A stretch of DNA of 64,000 bases from CAYQQR01 sp964420035 (lineage in GTDB: Bacteria > Bacteroidota > Bacteroidia > Bacteroidales > SM23-62). Position numbers and translations under genes: made by a program. A model generated the notes under the pieces. The model searched no databases and had not been told where the DNA came from. It was given only the letters and a program-made list of their open reading frames with translations. This document shows, in pieces, positions 1 through 8,208 of the stretch. Location: contig CAYQQR010000016.1 in NCBI GenBank assembly GCA_964420035.1, positions 1 to 64,000 of the forward strand, written 5' to 3'. How positions within the stretch are numbered: the first letter of the stretch is position 1; the number at the start of each line of letters is the position of its first letter.

Positions 1-68
1 ATGCCTAACTTGGCTTTGAAATTTGCATCGGCATGAGAAAATCAGCAAACCCTAATTAAAACAGGAAA

Positions 69-953
69 CTATGCCCTGGGGGCTTTACGGAGCGGGCTTT
101 TGGGCAGCTTTTTCCGCCTTTCCGATTTGTCGAATCGCTTGCTCATTTCCCTTAGGATCTCGTTGGCACTCGACTCTATGGCTTTGTTGCTCACGTCGAT
201 CACGGTAAAGTCCCCCCGCTCGAAAATGGACAGGGCATAATCCAGTTCCTCCCGGATCATCCTGGGATTGGTATATTCGGTCTCTTTAAACTGCTCGTAT
301 ACGTTGAGGCGTTTTTTCCTGTGTGCCAGCAATTGGATGATATTGATCCTCAGGCCAAATACCCGGCGGGGATCGATCTCAAAAAGTTTGGGATGGGGAT
401 CAAATCCTTTCACGATGGGGACATTGGCCACTTTCCATCCCAGCATGGCCAGGTACATGCTCAGGGGTGTCTTGCCGGTCCGGGATACCCCGGTAATCAC
501 AATGTCGGCATTATGGAGCCCCTCGATGTTCAGTCCGTCATCGTTCCGGATGGCAAAATCAATGGCTTCCAGCCTGTCGAAATATTCGGTGTTGCCTTTC
601 CTGAAAAGACCGGGCTGGTTGAGCGGTTCTTCCCCCAGTTCTTCGGAAAGCAGTTTGATCAGGTCGCCCATCAGGTCGATGTGCCGGCAATGATGTTCTG
701 AGCAAAGGCTTTTCAATCTTTCCCGCATACCCTGGTCGACCAGGGTATGGACCACGATGGCATTATTTTGAATAGCTTCATTAACCGCCTTTTCCATTTT
801 TTCGATCGTCACGATATCGTCTTTCAGAACGATCTCGATCCTGTTCTTGGGGAACTGGGCCAGCACCGACTGTACGATGAAGTTCCCGGTAAACCCATGA
901 CCACCGGTGATGATGTAGATGGAGGGTTGTTGTGTGTTCCCGGAATCCGTCAT
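69..953 (-). CDS. Pyruvate, phosphate dikinase regulatory protein (DUF299 kinase/pyrophosphorylase)
   Basis: Proteins of this family reversibly inactivate and reactivate pyruvate, phosphate dikinase (or PEP synthase) by ADP-dependent phosphorylation and phosphate-dependent dephosphorylation of an active-site threonine. The 294-residue product has the expected length. A P-loop GVSRTGKT lies at about residues 155-162, followed by the family's PLSMYLA helix and a late VIDVSNKAIESSA segment. The N-terminal glycine-rich motif reads GGHGFTG rather than the usual DGTGETA-type string, a mild divergence. The C-terminus is a short basic tail. The start ATG at 953 precedes the conserved first beta strand (IYIITG) by ten residues. 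The target kinase is not in the window, so whether it acts on PPDK or PEP synthase is inferred from the family only. Family assignment is confident. Confidence 0.88.
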   Translation of the reverse strand: MTDSGNTQQPSIYIITGGHGFTGNFIVQSVLAQFPKNRIEIVLKDDIVTIEKMEKAVNEAIQNNAIVVHTLVDQGMRERLKSLCSEHHCRHIDLMGDLIKLLSEELGEEPLNQPGLFRKGNTEYFDRLEAIDFAIRNDDGLNIEGLHNADIVITGVSRTGKTPLSMYLAMLGWKVANVPIVKGFDPHPKLFEIDPRRVFGLRINIIQLLAHRKKRLNVYEQFKETEYTNPRMIREELDYALSIFERGDFTVIDVSNKAIESSANEILREMSKRFDKSERRKKLPKSPLRKAPRA

Positions 954-1149
954 TGCTGATCAGGGATTGGGTGAATATATAAATTTAAGAAATTTTATCG
1001 TGTTACGGAATTCGTGTTACGGGTTGCGGGTTACCTTGCGGATACCACCAAAATCGAGGAAAGGATTATCGAAATCTATAACTTACCGTGGACTGTGGTC
1101 CGTGGTCATTTTGGCACCGTTTGCACTTTATTCCGTACCTTAAAGGATC
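954..1149. repeat. Intergenic gap with short repeated words
   Basis: This 196-bp gap separates two divergent genes. The 10-mer CGTGTTACGG occurs twice (999-1008 and 1013-1022), followed by a related CGGGTTACC word. From 1086 to 1106 the DNA is built from repeated GTGG/CCGTGG words; its reverse complement resembles the GACCACAGACCACAG string at 29260-29275. No convincing TAnnTTTG promoter or gene is visible. It looks like the low-complexity filler repeat found between genes in some Bacteroidota genomes. Confidence 0.55.
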
Positions 1150-2319
1150 ATGCTGAACCACATGTTCCTATTAGTTGCTTTGATTATGTTGCCAAAGGAC
1201 AATCAGGACACGGTGACTCTTTTCCTCTCCGGCGATGTGATGACGGGAAGGGGGATCGACCAGGTATTGCCGCATTCCGTTGACCCGGTACTGTATGAAT
1301 CCTGGGTCAGGGATGCAAGGCGCTATGTTTATATTGCCGAACAAGCCCATGGGAAGATTCCTGAAAAGGTGGATTATGATTATATCTGGGGCGAGGCCCT
1401 GGAGGTATTGGCCCGGATCCCCACAGAAAGCAGGATCATCAACCTGGAAACCAGCGTAACCACCAGTTCTGATTACTGGAAAGGCAAGGGGATCAACTAC
1501 CGCATGCATCCCGGAAACGTTAAACTCCTGAAGGCTGCCGGGATTGATTGCTGCGTATTATCCAATAACCATATATTGGATTGGGGATACAGGGGCCTGG
1601 AGGAAAGCCTGGAAACCCTCAGGAATGAAGGGATCCAGATTGCCGGGGCAGGCAGGAACCATGAAGATGCGGCTAAACCAGCTATTATAAACACAGGTAA
1701 AAACTCCAACATCCTGGTATTTGCAGTGGGCACACCCGACTGTGGCATACCACAGTCATGGGCAGCACAGGAGGACAAACCCGGTGTAAATTATATATTC
1801 GATTATTCCGAAAATTCTGTTTCCAAACTCAGCAGGCATATCGGGAAACACAGGAAGCCCGGAGACCTGGTTGTCCTTTCCATTCACTGGGGCGGCAACT
1901 GGGGATATCACATTCCGCGGGATCAGCAATATTTTGCCCACCGGCTGATCGAAGCGGCCGGGGTGGATGTGGTCCATGGCCATTCTTCCCATCATGTAAA
2001 AGGAATTGAGGTCTACAAAAACAAACTGATCCTGTATGGTTGCGGCGACCTGATCAATGATTACGAAGGGATCAGTGGTCATGAAGCCTTTCGTCCCGAC
2101 CTGAGCCTGATGTATTTCCCCGAGCTGGATCCTTTAAGCGGAGATCTGATCCGGCTCAGGATGATCCCCACACAAATGAGAAGATTTCAATTGAATAAAG
2201 CTTCCGAAAAGGATCGCCGGCTTATGCTGGAGATCCTGGAAAGGGAATGCGGTAAATTCGGACATGAAGTAAACAGTGCAGGCGAAGAGCTGGTGATTCA
2301 TAACCGTACCAGGCGGTGA
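1150..2319 (+). CDS. CapA family protein (poly-gamma-glutamate capsule synthesis-like metallophosphatase fold)
   Basis: The 389-residue product matches the PGA_cap/CapA family, a calcineurin-like fold linked in Bacillus to poly-gamma-glutamate export, but of uncertain role in most genomes. Visible family motifs are SGDVMTGRG near residue 27, an NLETSVT segment, SNNHILDWGYRGL, SIHWGGNWGY, and VVHGHSSHHVKG followed by LYGCGDLINDY. The histidines and aspartates in these strings match the metal-site positions of the family. The N-terminus (MLNHMFLLVALIML) is hydrophobic and short, so it may be a signal or anchor, and the exact start among nearby Mets is uncertain. No capB/capC partner is adjacent, so a capsule role is not supported by context. 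The stop codon overlaps the convergent DCC gene by 22 bp. Confidence 0.85.
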   Translation: MLNHMFLLVALIMLPKDNQDTVTLFLSGDVMTGRGIDQVLPHSVDPVLYESWVRDARRYVYIAEQAHGKIPEKVDYDYIWGEALEVLARIPTESRIINLETSVTTSSDYWKGKGINYRMHPGNVKLLKAAGIDCCVLSNNHILDWGYRGLEESLETLRNEGIQIAGAGRNHEDAAKPAIINTGKNSNILVFAVGTPDCGIPQSWAAQEDKPGVNYIFDYSENSVSKLSRHIGKHRKPGDLVVLSIHWGGNWGYHIPRDQQYFAHRLIEAAGVDVVHGHSSHHVKGIEVYKNKLILYGCGDLINDYEGISGHEAFRPDLSLMYFPELDPLSGDLIRLRMIPTQMRRFQLNKASEKDRRLMLEILERECGKFGHEVNSAGEELVIHNRTRR

Positions 2320-2663
2320 CGGTACCTGCCGACCAGATCGTAAAAGAAGTCCCTTATGGGCCTGGGGATTATTAAAAAGACATAGAATACCGGGTACAAT
2401 CTTTTCATCTTCCCGGCGATTCTCAGCACGGCATCGGATTTTGTGTAGGCCTTGTCTTTTTCTACCAAAACGACAGACTCGAGGTAATCATCGGGCAGGC
2501 CGGCCCGGTTCAGATACCTTTTGCTTTCCTCTGCCTGCAATGACCGGTACATGAAAGCCCTGGGATCACTGTGTTTCCTTATGAATTGTACGCTACGGTT
2601 GCATATGGCACATTCGCCGTCCACCAATATGACCGGAACTTCTTTGTTCTCCGATTTTACCAT
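2298..2663 (-). CDS. DCC family thiol-disulfide oxidoreductase-like protein (DUF393)
   Basis: This small protein carries the DxxCxxC signature of the DCC family (DGECAICNRSV), close to its N-terminus, followed by the usual FYRSLQ-like region and a C-terminal YRHR segment. The family is predicted to be thioredoxin-like, with no settled substrate. I place the start at the ATG at 2663, giving 121 residues. An in-frame ATG at 2762 would add 33 residues with no family similarity and would reach almost to the divergent hppA start. The final 22 bp overlap the end of the convergent CapA-like gene. Function in redox handling is inferred from the motif only. Confidence 0.8.
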   Translation of the reverse strand: MVKSENKEVPVILVDGECAICNRSVQFIRKHSDPRAFMYRSLQAEESKRYLNRAGLPDDYLESVVLVEKDKAYTKSDAVLRIAGKMKRLYPVFYVFLIIPRPIRDFFYDLVGRYRHRLVRL

Positions 2664-2738
2664 GGTTGATGTATACTTAACAATCAAGTATTCGATAAAG
2701 TTTGCACGAACAGCCGGAGTGTAAATCAAAGAAATTTC

Positions 2739-2746
2739 TATCTTTG
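2739..2746 (+). promoter_or_regulatory. Candidate -7 promoter element for hppA
   Basis: TATCTTTG matches the Bacteroidota -7 consensus TAnnTTTG exactly and sits 30 bp before the hppA start codon. I do not see a good TTTG -33 element at the usual 17-23 bp spacing, so the call rests on the -7 match and its position. Confidence 0.55.
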
Positions 2747-2776
2747 AAGCTTTATTCTTCAAAAACCCTCTGAAAT

Positions 2777-4996
2777 ATGGAAATGGAAAGCAATCTATTC
2801 TGGTTTGTTCCTGTCGCTTCAGTGCTTGCGCTTCTATTCGCCTGGATCTTTTTCCGGGGTATGATGAAGCACAGTGAAGGCACCGACACCATGAAACGTA
2901 TTGCCAAGAATGTAAGGCAGGGCGCCATGGCTTACATCCGTCAGCAATACAAGATCGTAACCATCTTTTTTATCATCCTGACCCTGATTCTGGCGGGCCT
3001 GGCATACATTTTTCATCTTCAGAACCCCTGGGTCCCATTTGCCTTCCTTACCGGTGGATTTTTCTCTGGTCTGGCCGGTTATATCGGCATGCGTACCGCC
3101 ACCCTGGCATCGGCCCGCACGACCAATGCCTGCCGGCAGTCCCTTAATGCCGGCTTGCGTGTGGCCTTCAGGAGCGGGGCCGTTATGGGACTGGTGGTTG
3201 TCGGATTGGCACTCCTGGATATATCTGTCTGGTTCATTGTTTTGAATTATTTCATCGACCTGGAAGCCGGTCACAAGTTGGCGGTGATCACAACGACCAT
3301 GCTTACTTTCGGTATGGGCGCCTCGACCCAGGCTTTATTTGCCAGGGTTGGCGGTGGTATCTTCACCAAGGCCGCTGATGTGGGTGCCGACCTGGTTGGC
3401 AAGGTGGAAGCAGCCATTCCTGAGGATGATCCACGGAACCCCGCCACAATAGCCGACAACGTCGGAGATAATGTTGGAGATGTGGCCGGGATGGGAGCCG
3501 ATCTGTATGAATCCTATGCTGGCTCCATACTGGCTACTGCCGCATTGGGCGCCGCTGCCTTTGTAAAAGATCCTGCTCTTCAATTCAAAGCAGTTTTGGC
3601 CCCCATGATGATCGCCGGTGTGGGCATTATTCTCTCCATCCTGGGAATATACCTGGTCCGGACCAAGGAATCCGCCACCCAGAAAAATTTGCTCAAGTCT
3701 CTGGGTCTAGGGATTAACACATCATCCGTACTCATTGTCCTTGCCTCGCTTGGTATTTTATACATACTGGATATACAAAACATGTGGGGTGTTTGGGGGG
3801 CCATTGTTATCGGGCTCCTGGTAGGAATTGTCATTGGCAGGGCAACGGAATATTTTACCTCAGAAGAATACAGCCCCACAAAGAAAATTGCCCGTTCGGC
3901 CGGTACCGGACCGGCAACCGTGATCATTTCCGGTATCGGTGTGGGAATGTTTTCCACTGTAATTCCCGTTCTGGCGGTTGTGATTGGTATCATACTGGCT
4001 TTCCTGTTTGCCTCCGGTTTTGATGTCACAGAAATGGGTATGGGACTCTATGGTATTGGTATTGCTGCTGTTGGTATGCTTTCCACGCTTGGAATTACCC
4101 TGGCTACGGATGCCTATGGACCCATTGCCGATAATGCCGGGGGAAATGCTGAGATGTCAGGTCTCGAACCCAAAGTCCGGGAACGTACCGATGCACTGGA
4201 TTCATTAGGTAACACAACGGCAGCCACCGGTAAAGGATTTGCCATTGGTTCTGCCGCGCTTACCGCTCTGGCACTTTTGGCTTCTTATATTGAAGAGATT
4301 AAGGTCGGTATCCATCGCCTGTTTGAAGAGTCAGGGTGGACCGAATATGTATTCCCGAACATGTCTGCCATACAGAATACAAATGAAATAGGGGATCTTT
4401 CCATACAGGATTTCATGGCCCTGTATGAGGTGAACCTGATGAACCCCAAAGTGCTGGTCGGGATCTTCATTGGCGCCATGATGGCGTTTATGTTCTCGGG
4501 TCTTACCATGAATGCTGTAGGACGTGCTGCCGGACGAATGGTGGATGAGGTCAGGCGGCAGTTCAAGGAGATTAAAGGTATTATGACAGGGGAAACAGAA
4601 CCCGATTATGCCCGTTGTGTGGCCATTTCCACCAAGGGCGCACAGCTGGAGATGATCCTGCCTTCATTTTTGGCCATTCTCGCCCCTATTGCAGTTGGGT
4701 TGATATTTGGTGTTGCCGGGACCATGGGACTGCTGGTTGGTGGTCTGGCCGCCGGTTTCGTACTGGCGATCTTCATGGCCAATGCCGGGGGTGCCTGGGA
4801 CAATGCCAAGAAGTTCATTGAATCAGGCGAATACGGAGGAAAAGGTTCCGATTATCATAAAGCGGCCGTAATAGGCGACATGGTTGGGGATCCGTTCAAG
4901 GATACCTCCGGACCCAGCCTGAACATCCTCATCAAATTGATGAGTATGGTTTCCATCGTTATGGCCGGGGTTGTGGTAGCGGTAAGCTTGATGTAG
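2777..4996 (+). CDS. hppA: Membrane-bound ion-translocating pyrophosphatase, K+-dependent, probably Na+-pumping
   Basis: This 739-residue polytopic membrane protein couples pyrophosphate hydrolysis to cation transport. The PPi/Mg-binding segments are all visible: DVGADLVGKVE, then DNVGDNVGDVAGMGADLYES, the mid-protein DAYGPIADNAGGNAEM, and the C-terminal DNAKKFIE and GDMVGDPFKDTSGPS. GNTTAATGKG (residues 478-487) has Ala at 482 and Gly at 485, the known signature of potassium-dependent enzymes; potassium-independent ones have Lys and Thr there. The Glu in DLYES fits sodium-transporting members, so Na+ (or Na+/H+) pumping is inferred. The gene is monocistronic with its own -7 element and faces lpxH across a repeat-rich gap. 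Confidence 0.96.
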   Translation: MEMESNLFWFVPVASVLALLFAWIFFRGMMKHSEGTDTMKRIAKNVRQGAMAYIRQQYKIVTIFFIILTLILAGLAYIFHLQNPWVPFAFLTGGFFSGLAGYIGMRTATLASARTTNACRQSLNAGLRVAFRSGAVMGLVVVGLALLDISVWFIVLNYFIDLEAGHKLAVITTTMLTFGMGASTQALFARVGGGIFTKAADVGADLVGKVEAAIPEDDPRNPATIADNVGDNVGDVAGMGADLYESYAGSILATAALGAAAFVKDPALQFKAVLAPMMIAGVGIILSILGIYLVRTKESATQKNLLKSLGLGINTSSVLIVLASLGILYILDIQNMWGVWGAIVIGLLVGIVIGRATEYFTSEEYSPTKKIARSAGTGPATVIISGIGVGMFSTVIPVLAVVIGIILAFLFASGFDVTEMGMGLYGIGIAAVGMLSTLGITLATDAYGPIADNAGGNAEMSGLEPKVRERTDALDSLGNTTAATGKGFAIGSAALTALALLASYIEEIKVGIHRLFEESGWTEYVFPNMSAIQNTNEIGDLSIQDFMALYEVNLMNPKVLVGIFIGAMMAFMFSGLTMNAVGRAAGRMVDEVRRQFKEIKGIMTGETEPDYARCVAISTKGAQLEMILPSFLAILAPIAVGLIFGVAGTMGLLVGGLAAGFVLAIFMANAGGAWDNAKKFIESGEYGGKGSDYHKAAVIGDMVGDPFKDTSGPSLNILIKLMSMVSIVMAGVVVAVSLM

Positions 4997-5029
4997 AACA
5001 AAAAATACCGGTATATAAAAAGGGTTTAT

Positions 5030-5116
5030 GCTTTAGGATTTAAGGTTTTAAGGTATTGAACTCATAGGAATGATTAAGTAATCCTAAATCCCTCAAGCCT
5101 TAAATCCTTAAAACCT
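5030..5116. repeat. AT-rich inverted-word repeat between convergent hppA and lpxH
   Basis: The gap contains GGATTTAAGG and GGTTTTAAGG, followed about 50 bp later by their reverse complements CCTTAAATCC and CCTTAAAACC in swapped order. Similar word families are seen just after ahcY (around 23425) and after the OppC-like gene (38561-38600). It could serve as a bidirectional terminator because both flanking genes end here, but it does not have the form of a simple GC-rich hairpin. Confidence 0.5.
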
Positions 5117-5119
5117 TTT

Positions 5120-5872
5120 TTAGTCCCAGAGGTATCTTTTCAGGTGGAGTTCTTTTCTGTCAAATACCGCGTAGGTATAGTGAACGATCCAATCGCCCAG
5201 GTAGATGATCTTTGAATTTTCGGCTATCTCGTATTCCATGGGCAGGTGCCGGTGACCGTATATAAAGTAATCGAAGTGTTCCCTATCCAGAATCTGTTTG
5301 GAATGTTGGATCAGATGTTCCTTGTCTTCACCGAGAAATTCTGTAGTAATGCCTTTGACATAACGGCTTTTTTTCGACCACATATGTGCCAATGAGGTGG
5401 CGAAATTGGGATGCAGACGGGCATACAACCATTGCAGTATTTTGTTATTGAATATCCATTTCATGATTTTAAATCCCGCGTCGGGGGCACCAAGGCCGTC
5501 GCCATGAGCCAGGTAGAATCTTTTACCCGAGTGTTCCATAAGCAGGGGACCGCGGTGCACGATCATTCCGGTTTCTTTGGGGAGATAATCAAAGATCCAT
5601 ACATCATGGTTCCCGGTAAAAATATGGACTTCGATACCCGCATCCGATAATTCAGCGATCTTTCCGAGGAAACGTGTAAATCCACGGGGGACAACCTTCC
5701 TGTATTCAAACCAGTAGTCGAAGATATCCCCCAACAAGTAGATCCTTTCGGCATCTTCACGGATAAATTCAAGCCAGCTTACAAAAGCTTTTTCGCGTTC
5801 CAGGCTTTTGCCGCGTGGATGCATTCCCAGGTGAAGATCCGAGGCAAAATATATATTCTTTCTTTCTTTCAA
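5120..5872 (-). CDS. lpxH: UDP-2,3-diacylglucosamine diphosphatase
   Basis: LpxH hydrolyses UDP-2,3-diacylglucosamine to lipid X and UMP in lipid A biosynthesis, at the inner face of the cytoplasmic membrane. The 250-residue product shows the full metallophosphoesterase motif series: SDLHLG near residue 11, LLGDIFDYW, TGNHDVW, LAHGDG and the late YGHRHLP. The arginine/histidine-rich middle (LYARLHPNFATSLAHMWSKKSRYV) is the lipid-binding insertion typical of LpxH-type enzymes. Bacteroidota LpxH members are about this size. It ends the reverse-strand run gatB-tlpA-tlpA-lpxH, with only 3 bp between it and the upstream gene. Assignment is strong. Confidence 0.9.
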   Translation of the reverse strand: MKERKNIYFASDLHLGMHPRGKSLEREKAFVSWLEFIREDAERIYLLGDIFDYWFEYRKVVPRGFTRFLGKIAELSDAGIEVHIFTGNHDVWIFDYLPKETGMIVHRGPLLMEHSGKRFYLAHGDGLGAPDAGFKIMKWIFNNKILQWLYARLHPNFATSLAHMWSKKSRYVKGITTEFLGEDKEHLIQHSKQILDREHFDYFIYGHRHLPMEYEIAENSKIIYLGDWIVHYTYAVFDRKELHLKRYLWD

Positions 5873-5875
5873 GAT

Positions 5876-7036
5876 TTATTCATTCAGCAAGGTAGTTAAT
5901 CTGCGGTTTAGTTCCCGCATCCCGATGTCCTTCGCGATAATGTTCCCTTCAGGATCGATCAGGAAATTGGCCGGAAGCTCCTGAACGTTGTAGACCCTTG
6001 CTGCATATGACTCAGGATAATTCAGTTCAGAAACATTGATCCAGGGGGCCTCTTCAAATCGAATGGCATTCACCCAGGCTTCCCGGTCATAGTCCATGGA
6101 TACACTGTAGACTTCAAAGCCATCGGTATGATGAGCATTATAAACAGAAAGCAGGTTTTGCATTTGCTGACGGCTGCCCTGGTGCCAGGAAGCCCAGAAA
6201 TGCAATAGGACATATTTCCCAAGCAGTTGTTTCAATAAAACGGTGTCCCCCTTTGTATCGGGTATTTTAAGGTTCGGTATGCTGCTATCCAGACTGTCAG
6301 CTATTTGACTCAGGGTGGGCATCCAGGGATTCCGGGCCCGGTAAATCATTTTGCGGGCATCATTATAAAAAGCTTTTACATGCCTGGATAGCGGATATGC
6401 AACCATCAGACTGTCAGAAGCCAGTTTCATAAACTGAATGTCCTTGTTCTCGCCCAGCACATAACTGCCATCTTCGTAAGTCTGATACAGGGCATAAATG
6501 CTGGCCATGGAGTTGATGTTGTTCAGGACAAATTCAATGGAAAATCTTCTTTGCAGGTTGATGATGCTATCATATTGATTCATATAATGCTCTGCCCGGG
6601 CTTCATCTATGGCTTCGGTTTCATTGATCTCTTCTATCAGCCCGGCAATGGCGGCACGGGTCTGGCGGAGCCTGTCGTTCAGTTTCTTTAATTTCAAAGA
6701 TTCAGGACTGCCCTGCAGCGTATAATCAAAACCATTTTCTGCCTCATTAATTCCAATATTGATTTCTTCTCCTGGTGCTACCAACAAAGGGACCAGTTTG
6801 TTATTAAAAGTCAGATTGTAAAAACCGGTAGCAGCAGGGGTGAAATTAAGGCGAAACTGACCCCGCTCACTGACCCCGGCAGAATCGATAATCCGGCTTC
6901 TATCAATATCCTGCCGTTCTAAATAAACCTGTCCGGGATTATCTATGGTGATTAAACCGCTAATCCGCACCCGGTCTTTGTTTTCACATGAAAGGATCAG
7001 GACGGTCAGCAGAGCACAAAGGATGTATTTTTTCAT
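5876..7036 (-). CDS. TlpA-like lipoprotein with DUF4369 N-terminal domain; active-site cysteines lost
   Basis: The 386-residue precursor has a lipoprotein signal with lipobox ILSC (Cys17), a DUF4369-type beta domain (about residues 20-115), a helical middle section, and a C-terminal thioredoxin/AhpC-TSA fold (about 255-386). In the fold, the place where thiol-disulfide proteins have WCxxC reads FWASWHQGSRQQ, so residues 285 and 288 are His and Ser instead of Cys. The conserved cis-Pro region (ELPANFLIDPEGNIIA) remains. It therefore cannot act as a CxxC oxidoreductase. It overlaps its intact paralogue by 4 bp (ATGA), suggesting translational coupling and duplication. Possible roles are binding or scaffolding partner; none can be assigned from sequence. 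Confidence 0.85.
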   Translation of the reverse strand: MKKYILCALLTVLILSCENKDRVRISGLITIDNPGQVYLERQDIDRSRIIDSAGVSERGQFRLNFTPAATGFYNLTFNNKLVPLLVAPGEEINIGINEAENGFDYTLQGSPESLKLKKLNDRLRQTRAAIAGLIEEINETEAIDEARAEHYMNQYDSIINLQRRFSIEFVLNNINSMASIYALYQTYEDGSYVLGENKDIQFMKLASDSLMVAYPLSRHVKAFYNDARKMIYRARNPWMPTLSQIADSLDSSIPNLKIPDTKGDTVLLKQLLGKYVLLHFWASWHQGSRQQMQNLLSVYNAHHTDGFEVYSVSMDYDREAWVNAIRFEEAPWINVSELNYPESYAARVYNVQELPANFLIDPEGNIIAKDIGMRELNRRLTTLLNE

Positions 7037-8208
7037 TTCGAAAATATTTCTTCAAGTTTGGCTTCCAATTGTAATCCCCTGAGATTACCTGCAATAATTT
7101 TGCCCTCAGGATCAAGCAGATAATTGGTTGGTATTCCCTGAATATTATAGATCGGGACCACAGAAGAATTCCAGAACTGCAGGTCGCTTACATGAACCCA
7201 ATCCAAATTGTCTTCCCGGATCCCCCGGAGCCATTCTTTACGGCTGCGGTCCAGCGATACCTGGTAAATCTCAAATCCCTGGTCCTTGTGTTTATGGTAT
7301 AAGCGCACCAGATTGGGATTTTCCTTCCTGCATGGAGGGCACCAGGAGGCCCAGAAATCCAGGAGAACATACTGCCCCTGCAGGCTTGACAGAAGTATGG
7401 TATCTCCTTCCGGATTGGGAAGGGCAATTTCAGGTGCCTTTGCCCCCGGGTCCAGCCTGGATTCCTGCAATTCACTCAGTCTTTGTCTTTCCTCAAAGTT
7501 GATGATCTGTTTGTGCAGGGCTTCCACAGCTTCATATTCCGGATATTTTGCCATTAAAGTGGAATCAACGAACTTGAAGACATCCATATCTTCGGCAGGA
7601 TCAAAAATATGTCCCTTGGGGCCGATCATCTGGTAAAGGGCCATGAGCGTTGAGAGCGATCCTGCATGTTCCCTGATAAACTGACGGGAATACTCCTGTT
7701 GTTCTTTCCATATCCGTTCATAACGCCGGTCCAGCTTCTTCTTTAATTCCAATATGCTGTTTGGTTCCAAATTTTTATCGAAAATTTGTTTTAGATCCAT
7801 TAGCGCCTCGATGCTTTTCTCTAACCGGTTCACCAACTGTTCCACTTTTTCTGATTCAGTTGATCCGCTTACGGTATATCCAAACTCCATATCATTAAGG
7901 TCTGCCTTTACCAGGGCTTCTTCTCCCCGGTTCATGATCAGCGTAATATAGGCCCCTTTATCGGCATGTATGGCAAAAAACCTGGGGTGATCCGTTTGTC
8001 CACTTAATATGAACTGCCTATCCTTACCAATCTTGAATGAATCAATCTTGCGGTAATCTGAAATGGTCATTTCCGACAGGTAGATCATTTCTCCCGATGC
8101 ATTGTCAATGGTCCCCTTTACCGTGAATGAATCAGTTCGCTCCTTACAGGAAGAGAAAAACAGGAGTGACAACCCAATAATCCAAATAAAATGTCTTTCT
8201 GCTATCAT
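7033..8208 (-). CDS. TlpA family thiol-disulfide lipoprotein with DUF4369 domain
   Basis: The product is 391 residues, with a lipobox ending at Cys21 (FFSSC), an N-terminal DUF4369 beta domain, a coiled/helical middle and a C-terminal thioredoxin-like domain. The redox motif FWASWCPPCRKE is intact (Cys290, Cys293), and the cis-Pro region reads GIPTNYLLDPEGKIIA. Such proteins are anchored facing the periplasm and are thought to reduce or exchange disulfides, for example in cytochrome maturation or envelope stress; the specific substrate is unknown. It overlaps gatB by 4 bp upstream and its Cys-less paralogue by 4 bp downstream, so all are likely on one mRNA. Confidence 0.87.
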   Translation of the reverse strand: MIAERHFIWIIGLSLLFFSSCKERTDSFTVKGTIDNASGEMIYLSEMTISDYRKIDSFKIGKDRQFILSGQTDHPRFFAIHADKGAYITLIMNRGEEALVKADLNDMEFGYTVSGSTESEKVEQLVNRLEKSIEALMDLKQIFDKNLEPNSILELKKKLDRRYERIWKEQQEYSRQFIREHAGSLSTLMALYQMIGPKGHIFDPAEDMDVFKFVDSTLMAKYPEYEAVEALHKQIINFEERQRLSELQESRLDPGAKAPEIALPNPEGDTILLSSLQGQYVLLDFWASWCPPCRKENPNLVRLYHKHKDQGFEIYQVSLDRSRKEWLRGIREDNLDWVHVSDLQFWNSSVVPIYNIQGIPTNYLLDPEGKIIAGNLRGLQLEAKLEEIFSK

